From positions 19,203,001 to 19,267,000 of the forward strand of contig JARKIP010000033.1 of NCBI GenBank assembly GCA_029990175.1: 64,000 nucleotides of DNA. The letters run 5' to 3'. The translations under genes were made by a program, and so were the position numbers. The notes under the pieces were generated by a model. The model was not told the DNA's origin, made no database searches, and was given only the letters and a program-made list of their open reading frames with translations. Positions 1 to 10,386 of this stretch are shown in pieces (the first letter of the stretch is position 1; each line of letters opens with the position of its first letter). The DNA is from Petunia secreta (lineage: Eukaryota; Streptophyta; Magnoliopsida; Solanales; Solanaceae).

Positions 1-4
1 CACT

Positions 5-1156
5 CTCAAGAATGTGGATTGAGTAGTGCGTCCTCGTGTAGATTCTGAGGCTGATAAGGAAACGGAGCCCACAGCTCAGTCCTGTTATGCCATTTCTTGA
101 GGAATGAACTGAGTATTAAGGGACCCAAAACTTCTAGCTGTTGACCTTGATATGGATCCCGAAGTAGAGGCCGCCATGAATAATATTTTGATCTAAATTC
201 CTCAGGAAGTGGATCTTTTCGCCGCCCCCGGACAAATTGTCCAATATTTCCCTGAGTTGTTCGGGCTGAATGAAAACAAGCTTCTCAGCCAACTCGATTC
301 AAACTCCGAGATTTAGAAGAGTGCCTTTGGTGAACTTCAGATAAGTTTTCTCTCTCGCACACTTTTCGTCAACTTGTCTTCGTAACTTTCATTCTGACAC
401 TTTTCCTTTTTGCAGACTATGATGTACACTCTTAAAGCCATTAGCCAGGAAGAACTTTGCGCGACTGAGCTTAAGAAATTAGAGGATTCTAACTCCGAGC
501 TTATGGAGTCTATTCAGAAGCTGGAGGAAAAGTTGGACAAGTCCAAGAAGATTTTTTCTGATTAAGTCAAGGACCTGAACGAAGCCACCAATGCTGATGA
601 GGAGAAAAAAAGAGAGCTTGAAGCCGTAAAGGAAGCCCATGCCGTTGAGTATTCCAAGGCAATGAAGATAATCTGAGTGCTGAAGGCTTCACTTGAGCGT
701 TGAAACTCGGAGATAGTGCGGCCACCAAAGAACTATCGGGCCAACTTGGCTAAACAAGAGATGAAGATGAAGGAGTACGAAAGTCAAGTACAACACATCC
801 CCTCCCATTCTACCGAGTTGACTCAGCTCCGGGGAGAGAAGTTGGAGGCTAAGACAAAAAAATATTTAGTCGACCGCACTTAGATAGCTATCCAAACTCG
901 GTTGGATGTGCTCAAAGAATGTCAAGCAGGGACTCTGGATCTTTCCGTGGAGATTGCCATATCTGAAGACTGCGTAGCTAAGGCCCGAGTAATTGTTGAA
1001 AATTTCCCATAGAGTGATGACTCGGATGAGGATTCTGATGATTATGAAGATGAAGAGAATAAAGAGGAAAACGAGGCCTCTAAAAATGAAGGAGAAAAGG
1101 GATCTCCTCGGGGAGGTGATGGCGACCCCAAAGCTCCAACTTCATCTACTCTATAG
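5..1156 (+). pseudogene. Antisense coiled-coil ORF of a Tat-type Ty3/gypsy element (decayed)
   Basis: One frame can be followed from base 5 to the TAG at 1154-1156, interrupted by about ten in-frame stops and one intron-like segment (341-415). After the intron the predicted protein is rich in Glu, Lys and Leu in heptad-like spacing (e.g. ELKKLEDSNSELMESIQKLE), which suggests a long coiled coil, and it ends in a strongly acidic tail (SDDSDEDSDDYEDEENKEEN). It lies on the plus strand just beyond the 3' end of a minus-strand pol. Tat-lineage elements are known to carry extra ORFs between pol and the 3' LTR, sometimes in antisense, so I assign it to that element. Its function is unknown. It continues left of the window and is clearly dead here. 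Confidence 0.6.
341..415 (+). other. Probable intron in the antisense Tat ORF
   Basis: This 75-base segment starts ATAAGTTTTC directly after CAG and ends TTTTCCTTTTTGCAG, a classic pyrimidine tract and AG acceptor. The donor looks like a GTAAGT site whose G has become A. The reading frame on the left (..SAFGELQ) joins in phase 0 to the coiled-coil frame on the right (TMMYTLKAIS..), and 75 is divisible by 3. Confidence 0.55.
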
Positions 1157-1974
1157 AAGGGATATTTGGCTTAGTTTTTCTTTTCGTTACTTTTGAGTTC
1201 TTAGCCACATGAGGCTGATATATGTAAATTTTATCGGGTCTGGGTGTTCATTATTTAATGAAATTTATTTTTATTTCTCATTTCAAGTGTCTGCATGTTA
1301 TCTTGCCGGGATGTATGCAAATCACTTAGAATATTTTTAAGGCTCACTCTTTTCGAGTCGCATTAGACTTTAAAAAATGTTGGTAATCATCTCTAGACTA
1401 AGATAGAAAATCGATGCGGATAGGAATGACATCTTGTTACCGTATCGGGGCGTAAAAACAATTTTAACCATACAATATAATTACAGATAGTTAGCTTTTG
1501 AGGTAAAAGAAATTCATAAGTAAGACTTAGGATAATATCCATTTATTCAAAAGATAATGAGCCATACTTGGTATTACATCAAGCCTAGTCATAACAGACT
1601 TAGGCACAATTCAAAGGTTGTCACTGTCGGGTGTTATTTACATAAAGCTAAAAAATAAAACAAGTCTTTTGATTTGTCGACAATCCTCGGTATGAAAGAT
1701 TGCAAGTCACAGACGGGTATCATTGCACCGTGTCGGAGTCTATGCTATCTCTTCTAACCGCTCAATGTTTGGGTGCGAATGACGAGGATTCGAGCATTGT
1801 GTTTTGCTCCCTTCGCTTCCTGAATAGGTCAAGCAAAGACAACAGGGGGTTTAGTAATCGTTCGACTTAAGCATCACAACATTTGAGGCTCACAGGCATA
1901 GGTGAATATATACAAAGCAACAAAATAAGGTTATCAGAAGTAGTATCACTTCAAATTGAAAATGTTCCTATTTG
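1157..1974. other. Non-coding spacer between antisense ORF and pol of the Tat element
   Basis: AT-rich sequence with no coding frame that I can recognise on either strand. It sits between the end of the antisense ORF and the 3' end of the minus-strand pol, so it probably belongs to the untranslated 3' region of the retroelement. Confidence 0.4.
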
Positions 1975-4676
1975 TTGGGACTGAATTCCCATTCATTGTT
2001 TCTAGTTGGTACGTTCGCATTCCAGCCACCTTTGCGACCTTATAGGGATGTTCCCAGCTCCCAACTTTCCGGCATTAACTTCCTTGGCTGATTGCATCAC
2101 GGCTCAAAGCACATAGTCTCTGACCTTGAAATTTCTATACCTTGCCTTCTTATTGAGAAAATTTTCTAGCTTTTTCTTTTGAGCTGTCATCCGTATCAAT
2201 GCCAATTCCCTCCAGCCTCCTAACTGATCCAGATCCACTTGCATTGCTTCTTTTTTTGCCTTATCGATAGCATGAGCATATCAGAAGCTTGGCTCGCCAA
2301 CTTCTATGGGGATCAAAGCATCCATCCTATAGACCAAGGATAAAGAGGTTTCCCCTTTGCTATTCTGTTTCATAGTTATTTTCGCCAAGAACACTCCTAG
2401 GAATTCATCTAGCCACGAGCCCTTTGCTTCCTCAAGTCTTTTCTTTAAGTTTTTGGTAATCACTTTGTTTGAAGATTCGGCTTGTCCATTTGCATTGGGG
2501 TGATATGGTGTTTATACCATCATTTTTATCCTATATTTTCCAAGGAAATATGTGACTTCAGAGCCAATGAAATACGAGCTGTTGTCACACGTAATTTTCT
2601 TTGGAACTTCAAATCTGCATATAATATATTTCCATATAAAGTCTATGACTTTTTCTCTCTAACTTGGGCAAAAGCCCGCGCTTCGATCTATTTGGACAAA
2701 TATTCAATCAGTACGAGCAAATACTTCACTTTTCCCTTTGCCTGAGGTAGTGGTCCCACAATGTCCATCCCTTATTTCATGAAAGGCCATGGGGACAGGA
2801 CCGAGTGAAACAACTCCGCTTGCTGGTGGAGCATCCGTGAGTGTCCCTGGAACTTATCACATTTTCGAACGAAATCCTTGGCATCCGTGCCTATATCTGG
2901 CCAAAAGTATTCAACTCTGAGAAGTTTTCGTGCAAGCGATTTCCCCCTAATTGATTGCAACATTCACCTTTGTGCACTCTCTCATAATGTACTCAATTTT
3001 TCCTGGATCTAGAAACTTGGCCGACGGGCCGCTGTGCAAATTTCTATACAATTCCCCGTGCAGTATGCAATATCTAACCGCCTGGATCCTGAGCTTCCGA
3101 GCTTATTTCTTATCACTTGGTAGAGTCTCCAATTCTAGGTACGAGACAAACTTAGTGTGTTAATCTCAAGTGAGATGCAATGAGTTCACATTAATTTTTC
3201 ACCCTATAAATTGCAGAGCAAAAGAGATGGACCATTGGATTTTCTCCTAATTCAGTTAACTCAGCATCAGTACCTAAGTTCGCTAAGGCGTCCACTTCCC
3301 TATTTTCCTCTTGGGGGGATCTGCTCAATCTTCAACTCTAAAAACTAAGATAAAATTTCTCTCGCTTTGATGAGTAGTTGTTGTATCCAGGGGCTCGCGA
3401 GTCATGAAGTCCTCAAGTATTTGATTCACCACCAGTGGAGAATCACTTATCAACTCAATTTTTTCTACTCCCACTCCTTAGCACGCTCCAAGCCTGATTT
3501 CACGGCCTCATGCTCGGCGTCGTTGTTCGTAACTGTATGAAGCTTAATGGAGTGCCAGACTCTTTCACCCAATGGGGCCACCAAAACCAACCTAAGTCCT
3601 GAACCTTTAACATTCGAGGCCTAGTAGTGTCCAAACTCGTGACACTAGGTCCTTCGTCAACATCTCTTCCTTCTCTGCATTGGGAGGTAGTTTAGCACTA
3701 AAATCCGCCACAAAGTCGGCTAACACTTGGGACTTCATAGCCGTGTGTGGTTAATATGTTATATCGTACTCGCTCAGCTCAACTGCCTACCTTGCCAACC
3801 TCCTGGAGAGTTCGTGCTTATGCAATATACTCTTCAACGGGAATGTGGTGACTGCAACTATAAAGGTGGCATTGAAAATAAGGCGGTAACTTATGTGCAA
3901 CAACTATTAAAGCAAGAGCAAATATTTCTAAAGTGGGTATCTGGTCTTTGCATCAAGTAATGATTTGCTAACATATTAAATCAGATGCTTCTTCCCGTCT
4001 TCCTCCGAGACCAGTACTGCACTCACTGCTACTTCTGACACTGCCAAATAAATCAGCAAATTCTCTCCATCTTTTGGTTTCACAAGTAATAGAGTATTTG
4101 ACAAGTAATGCTTCAAGTCTTTCAGAGCTTGTTGGCATTCCAGTGTCCATTCAAAGCTTGTGCTCTTTTTCAAGAAAGAAAAAAACTTATGGCATCACTT
4201 CATTGACCTTGAAATGAATCTGCTTAAGGCTGCTACTCGGCCAGTTAAGCATTGCACCTCTTTTGTCCTGTGAGAACATCCAATATCTTCTCTATCACTT
4301 TCATCTTCTCTGGGTTGACTTCTATCCCTTGCTCGGATACTATGAAGCTTAAAAAATTGCTGGAACGCACACCAAAGGAACATTTATCTAGGTTCAACTT
4401 CATGTTATACTGGCAGAGTGCTGCAAAAGTTTTCCTTGGATTATTTAAATGCTCCTCAACTCGCACTGATATCACCAACATATCATCGATATATACTTCC
4501 ATAGACATCCCGATATATTCCTTTAACATCCGATACACCAATCTTTGGTACGTAGTACTCGTATCCTTGAGGCCGAACGACATCAGTTTATAGCAATAAG
4601 TTCCCTGATCAGTGATGAATGAGGTTTTCTCTTGATCCTTTGGTTCCATCAAGATTTGAGTCAAGAAATCCCTAAG
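1975..4676 (-). pseudogene. Ty3/gypsy pol, Tat/Retand type (RT, RNase H, second RNase H, integrase), decayed
   Basis: Read on the minus strand, the domains run in gypsy order. The RT at about 4676-4245 has the catalytic YIDD box in VYIDDMLVIS. The RNase H connection is at about 4173-3976. A second plant-type RNase H near 3600-3480 has the signature TNNDAEHEAV. The integrase zinc-binding region is at 2963-2772 (KDFVRKCDKFQGHS), and the integrase C-terminal part is at 2463-1975 (GSWLDEFLG.., SLVYRMDALIPIEVGE). A second RNase H before integrase is a hallmark of the Tat clade. Many stops and frameshifts separate the pieces. Gag, protease and the first part of RT are missing: RT starts abruptly next to a gag N-terminus. 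The element cannot encode a working polyprotein. Confidence 0.75.
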
Positions 4677-4818
4677 GATAACTTGCCAATAATATGACCC
4701 TGATTCACCTACTCCCCCTCCATTCCTCTGTTATCCTCTAAGCGGATCTCCCCTTGAACTGTGTGGTCACAAAGGTTGGTTGTGTTGAGAGTGAATAGAT
4801 GGAGCATCATTAGCGATT

Positions 4819-4941
4819 TCATTTTCTTGCACTCAGATTGACTCTATGAACTTGTGGCCCAATATGGTGCGACGTCTCTTGAATTTTCTGGTTTTCACCA
4901 TTTGCAGGGGTCCCATCAGGACTAATATTTTCTTCAACCAT
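4819..4941 (-). pseudogene. Gag N-terminal remnant of the Tat element
   Basis: A short minus-strand frame starts at an ATG 88 bases inside the 5' LTR and reads MVEENISPDGTPANGENQKI and onward for 40 codons to a stop. Position and composition fit the beginning of a Tat gag. The rest of gag and protease are absent: within about 150 bases the sequence passes into reverse transcriptase, so a large internal deletion is inferred. Confidence 0.45.
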
Positions 4942-5009
4942 TTTGTCAAACAAAGATTTACGAAACGATCAAGATACCGCAACCTTGGAATAATCTTAAT
5001 TGATTGAGC

Positions 5010-5028
5010 CCCTCGGTGAGTGCCAAAT
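5010..5028 (-). promoter_or_regulatory. Probable primer binding site of the Tat element
   Basis: Directly inside the LTR the minus strand reads ATTTGGCACTCACCGAGGG. This resembles the TTGGCGCCCACCGTGGGGC-type junction that I recall from plant Tat elements. The tRNA primer was not identified. Confidence 0.45.
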
Positions 5029-5637
5029 TGTATAGCCTAAAATCGCCTCTTAGGTTACAATTGAATTTGTACTCAGGGTTACAAGCAATTTGTTATGTCA
5101 AGGCAATGTAAGTATAATTTGAAAGTAAAGAAACAAACTAGAACAAGGAAAGAACATGAACAATATAATTGCTTTGATAATCAGTAAACAATTTGACAGA
5201 GTTTTGGTATATATTTGTGGATGTCTATTATAATGAGGGTAAAGGGAGTATTTATAGTATTTCTCAACAGAAACGACCCTTTGCATTTTGAGGCCACGTC
5301 TCCCACGACTAGACGTGGGAGGCGCACGATCTGGTACATACTTAATGCACTATCGTAGACGGTTATGATCACGGACAATCTGATCTAATCTACTCGAACA
5401 CTTCATGCATCTTTGCTCTCGAACGGTATCATACAAATATGTGCCTCCGAAGACATTATTACGAAACCCTCCGTATGCAAATCCTCCATAGGGCAACTAG
5501 TATCTCCAGAGTGCAAGGCCTCCTTTCTCTGATAACTTTTCGTGGCTTCGTATCCAATTGTCAAGTGTCCGTGACAGATTCTCACCAATACAGACACAAC
5601 AACTGCGTTAGGGTACCATAACTTTTACATAACAACA
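5029..5637 (-). repeat. 5' LTR of the Tat-type element
   Basis: The boundary next to the primer site is TGTATAGCC on the plus strand (..CA end on the minus strand). The outer end is proposed at 5637, where the minus strand starts TGTTGTTATGTAAAAG. Inside, a TATA-like stretch near 5251-5262 could drive minus-strand transcription into the element. The partner LTR lies left of the window, so the outer boundary and the target duplication could not be confirmed. Confidence 0.5.
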
Positions 5638-6702
5638 GGTGATATTCAAGAAATCTGTCAAGCGCGTTTTATCACGATGATAGTCTTCTCGAGCTGCCAA
5701 ATTAATCAACGAACTCCAAACAAGTACACCACAGTAACACCTTCTCATTCACCACCAACAAGATTGCTGATTTTGATTTATGATCGAGTGGAATATCAAA
5801 AGCTTCAGATAAATGTCCAAAATTTGTAGATATAAAGGTCAATTACCAGTAAGAAGGCAAAAATGTTGAAGTGAATTAACTATCCAAGAACAAATTTGTA
5901 TCTTTCACAACATAAAATACATCATCAAGACATCACAATGTCCTGTAGCGCCGCGAAAAACGGAAAAAACATGGATCATAATAAAACATGACAAAGAAAA
6001 GACATGCACTGAGATTGTAAAACCAACTTAGCAGCATTCATGTAACTCAAATTGATGAAAAAAAAAAAGGTAAACTCAATAAGTAAACAAAAGTCAACTT
6101 TGCCAAAACCAAAGGTAAGCAAATGTAGAAGACTCACAGAATCCACGGTACAACCTGGCATCTATACATAAAAAATCTCCAGCATTTCCACACTTAAAAA
6201 CCTTCAACATGAAATACCATAACAACCAAAAATTAAAAATTAACAACAAAAGGTATTAATTTTACTTCAAAATCCATTTCTTCAAGAAATGAAGATTAAA
6301 AGACTTCAACTTTAACCATCTAGATCTTCATTACACAAACAAAAGAAAACCATCAAAATTATTCACACCAGTCCACCCCTCCCTCACCCCACCCCCTAAT
6401 CTCTCAAGAACATAAAATAAAAAATAACAGCAACCTAAAACACAAAAAATAAGACTTTTCCAATCTTTTTCGACAAAATCAAGAGACAAAAACAACAAAA
6501 ATCAGCTAAAAACTCAATAACCATATTCATAAGATCTATAACAAACTTAACCTATAATGACTAAATCTTTTTTCCGTGATTTCATAACAGATGATCATAT
6601 AACTGAAAAAAAGATAAACAAATAATTTTAATAATACACATGTAAAAAGTAGAAAAAATTTAGACAAGTGGCTAAAGACCATTAGGGTTTTTTTAATAAT
6701 TA
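5638..6702. other. Unassigned AT-rich spacer
   Basis: About 1.06 kb with A-rich tracts and no clear gene. On the minus strand near 5820-5690 a frame of about 40 codons reads FGHLSEAFDIPLDHKSKSAI before a stop. It could be the last exon of a host gene or chance, and I do not recognise it. Nothing else stands out. Confidence 0.4.
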
Positions 6703-6711
6703 TTTTATATA
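6703..6711. repeat. Left 9-bp target site duplication of the MULE-like element
   Basis: TTTTATATA here pairs with TTTCATATA at 17385-17393, eight of nine bases identical, directly outside the two inverted termini. Nine bases is the usual Mutator-superfamily duplication. Confidence 0.6.
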
Positions 6712-6860
6712 GGCAGAATACATATATAGCCCCTTCAAGTTAGCGTCAATTCCCACTTAGATACTTCAATTATCCAAATGATCAAGCAGACACTTTTTGT
6801 TGTCTGAAGTGTGCCTTTTAAACACCTCATGCTGACATGGCAAAAGAGGTGTGTTTCACC
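6712..6860 (+). repeat. Left terminal inverted repeat of the MULE-like element
   Basis: Inverted partner of 17230-17384. The first 95 or so bases align with only scattered mismatches; the rest is weaker. Confidence 0.65.
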
Positions 6861-7771
6861 TGAATTCCCGCGCGTGAAGCTTTTAAATTAGTTATTTCTT
6901 TTAAAAAAAAAACTAAATTATTTTTGTTGGGTCCCACGTCACTTTTTTATTTTGTTCCCCTATACCATCACCTTCCTTGACGGAACTCTACTTCAACCAT
7001 CCAACACCATAACTCCAACGCCAAAACTCCACCACCAAATGCTTCCATTGAAATTCAATCCTCCTCAATTTCAAAAATTTGTACTCAACTTGAAACCCAA
7101 AAATTCAAAAAAATTATAACTTTAAACAGGAATGGGGCAATTTACACTCGAAACCAAAACCCAAAAAGTGGATAATGCTTTAAACCTCTCCATTGTCTGA
7201 ATTTGGGTACGGAGTGGGCATTTACACATGAAATCCAAAAATCCATGGAACAATAGAAAATTAAGCCAACCCAGTTTAACATAAGCAAATGAAAGAAACC
7301 CAAATTCCATTAAAAGGTAAACTTTATAACTTTGAACAGGGAGGAAAAAGGGGAAAAAATTGGAAGTACATATATTGAGTTCAAATAAGATCCACTCTTT
7401 AGAATTGGTAGCAATTGACCATGAGAAGCTTTATGTAATCCACCTCATTTGTGGTAAAAGAAAACTTCTTTCAATTGTTTGGTTGCTTTAGCAGTGCACT
7501 TGTTGTGATGTTCAGGGATTTGTTGGCAAAGAAGACGAAGCTTAAATTTGCCCGACAATTAAAAGAGATTATGTTATATTATGTTATATTATCCCATCTA
7601 CGAGGTCAGATCGGAACATGACAAGCTTTTTGTAAGAGCAATTGGTTTGCAGGGGATGAGGGAAAATGAATATTTGGAAGAAGAAGAGGGTGATAGGGAG
7701 GGGAAGCAGCCCCAAATATGGGGAAGGGGGAAAGGGCTGAAGAAGATAACGGGGAAGGGTGGGGGTGTTAT

Positions 7772-10315
7772 TGTCACGACCCAACTTAGGGCCGCGACGG
7801 ATAACCAACACTAAGTGTCGATCATCACTAATCCTACTGATAATCTGCTAACCATTATAACTGATAAACAGAATAAGCATAAACCTAGCTGATAAGGAGT
7901 ATGCAATGCAAAAAGCTGACAAGGCTAACATAAGCTGACATACATAACATACTGACTGCACCACACAGGGACATATCTACAGGCCTCTAAGAGTGATGAA
8001 CTGAATATACAAAGGACGAGATAAGGCCCTGCCATACCCAAGCTGGCTGACTGTACACATACCAAAAGATAAGTAACTCCGGGAGTAAGCGGAGTGACTC
8101 CAGTAGCTGATAGATGGCCTACTAACGTGGTCCAAGCATTGATCTATCTGCACCTGCGCGGCATGAAACGCAGCGCCCCAGAAAAGGGCGTGAGTATGAT
8201 ATGTACCAAGTATGTATGGCATGAGCATATAATATGTCATAGCTGAATGAAACTGTAGGCTGGAATATAAATATGTAAACATGAGCTGGAGCATAACAAT
8301 ATAGCTGGAAATCTGAAGAATGTACTAAACATGATATGAATATAAGCTGAAGTCTAGCTGAATCTGAACCTGAAGACTGAGCTGAACTATACTGATAAAT
8401 AACTGTAATATGACTGATAACTGGTAACTAGAAACTGGAACTGATAACTGTGAACTGATCCTGACGCTAAGAACTGGTGGCTGATAAGTGAGAACTGATA
8501 ACTAGTACTGAGCTAAAGCTGAACTGTTATCTGAACTGGTACCTGTCTGGTGTTATGGGCTATATCCCCCCAAATCAGGTAACTGAACATCTGAACTAGT
8601 ACCTGTCTGGTGTTATGGGCTGTATCCCCCGAAATCAGGTAACTGAAAACCAGAACTAGCCTCATGTATAATCATGCAATGCATACTGTGGCTATATACG
8701 CCTATATAACAAACCTGGTGGGTGTTATGGGCTATATCCCCCCCAGCCAGTAATATCTAGTCTCTCTGTTCAGAGTGTGTGAATGACACCCGGTCACACT
8801 AGGTGTTTCAACCCCCGCCTGAACCAGAGGGGCTGTATCCCCCAGACGGGTAGTATCACACGAGACCGGACTGTGTGTCCAATGTCCAGCCTCTATGGGG
8901 GACTCCAAATCACACATAACATGATCACAATATAAGCATAAGCATGTATGAGGCATAACACATGTGGCAACAATATATATGGACTCAAAGGAATGATAAG
9001 AAAACTCTGGATGGAATTGTAGACAAAACCTGAAACTTAGAATTTGTCTCCCTCTTTGATTTTTATAAAAATTTTGGCAGAGTTTTCTCTGAAACTGGAT
9101 GATCTGCAAAACAGAACCACCACTATACTACACACGGGAATAGATACCCGGATAAACTGATAACATAAACAAATTAACTGGATAACAAGATGAGAGTGGC
9201 GTAACAATTCCACGGATGTACAGAATTTCTAGACAGTACCAGCGTCCTGTATTGCATCATAGTTTTGAGGGTGCAGATAAAAGTTATAGACCTCATGGTT
9301 TTCATGAAACTTGTAGATATATGTCTTAGGATTCTAAAGATTCTTAAAGCATCTAAATATCAATTGTTTACAAGGAGTTATGATCAATATACTAACAACT
9401 GTCCAAAGATCAAAACAATTTTCCAGATTTTGAAACATTTTGTCTTGCTGATTTGGACGTCTTTCACCTTGGATTTTAGTACCAAATTAAGTATATACAA
9501 TGTTTTCTTGGTACCATACAAGTTTCTCACCAGAAACACTAAGATTAGAACTAAGAAAAGCTTCAAAAGCTAAAAGATACATGCCTTGCTAAAAGAAAGG
9601 TTTAGTCTTACATACCTTTGATGTTTCTAGCTTCTAAACTTTGTTTCCTTTGAATTCCACACTTTATAAAGCTTAAACAAGCTATAACATAGAATTTAGG
9701 TACTTTACTTAGCCATGAAGTAATTCTAAAACTCAAACTATAAACGAAATTGAAGGTAGCATAATGTTACCCTAATCGCGTAGAGCGTTTTGACGCAATC
9801 TGTCTTCAATTTCGAGCTAAGATCAATGTTCTTTCTTCAAAACCATCAAAATATCTTTAGAACCCAAGAACACACTGCTTCTATCACTGAGTTTCTGGAA
9901 ATGACGAGATGGAGGAAGATTTTTTCCTTTTATACTTGAAACATTTCAGTTTTAGTCCTCTTTTACGCTTATGGCCCTTTTTCTGGCCTGACTTCTGACG
10001 CTCATATCTTTTTATCTATAAGTTGTATGAACAAACCGTTAAAAGTGTTGGAAAGTACACTCCAAGACCTTCAATTTGGTATATGATATGTCTCCAAAAG
10101 ACCTCATATAACACACAGAATTAATTACTGAAAAAGCTCCATTACAAGGCAATTCCTTAATCGGTTTTTCCGCAACTTAAATCCGACTTTTCCCAAACTT
10201 TATATTCAATATATAAACATCTTATTTGGTAATATTATGACTTTTAACTCTCTTAAATCATTCTTAACATGTCATTATAATGATATACGTCAATTTAGAC
10301 GTACGGGGTGTAACA
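7772..10315 (-). repeat. 3' LTR of the Tekay-type element (left copy, 2544 bp)
   Basis: Runs from TGTCACGACC to GGGTGTAACA and matches 14622-17120 almost base for base. It is 45 bases longer than the other copy, mainly through a 42-base block around 8878-8922 that is absent there. Its middle holds a tandem repeat of about 58 bases (see 8533-8652) and many AACTG/CTGAT words. Confidence 0.93.
8533..8652. repeat. Two-copy tandem repeat inside the LTR
   Basis: Two units of about 58 bases share TACCTGTCTGGTGTTATGGG and ATCAGGTAACTGAA. Weaker partial copies follow near 8715-8750 and 8820-8850 (GGGCTRTATCCCCC). The same block is present at 15383-15502 in the other LTR, so it predates insertion. Confidence 0.8.
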
Positions 10316-10340
10316 ATATTCCCCCGTTAGGAATATTCGT
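10316..10340 (-). promoter_or_regulatory. Polypurine tract of the Tekay-type element
   Basis: On the minus strand the sequence CCTAACGGGGGAATAT immediately precedes the 3' LTR. It is the expected start site for plus-strand DNA synthesis. Confidence 0.7.
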
Positions 10341-10386
10341 CCTCGAATGTTAAATGAAGTATGTAGAAGCATTAAGCAACGATCTG

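Noticed and set aside
7581..7814. Open frames on both strands across 7581-7814
   Set aside because: They cross the junction between the MULE interior and the gypsy LTR, are purine/pyrimidine biased, and have no recognisable motif.
7977..8294. 105-codon minus-strand frame, repeated at 14827-15144
   Set aside because: It occurs in both LTRs of the Tekay-type element and shows no protein motif; it is LTR sequence that happens to lack stops.
9265..9573. 102-codon plus-strand frame, repeated at 16070-16378
   Set aside because: Also duplicated because it lies in the LTR; low-complexity Ile/Lys/Phe composition and no motif.
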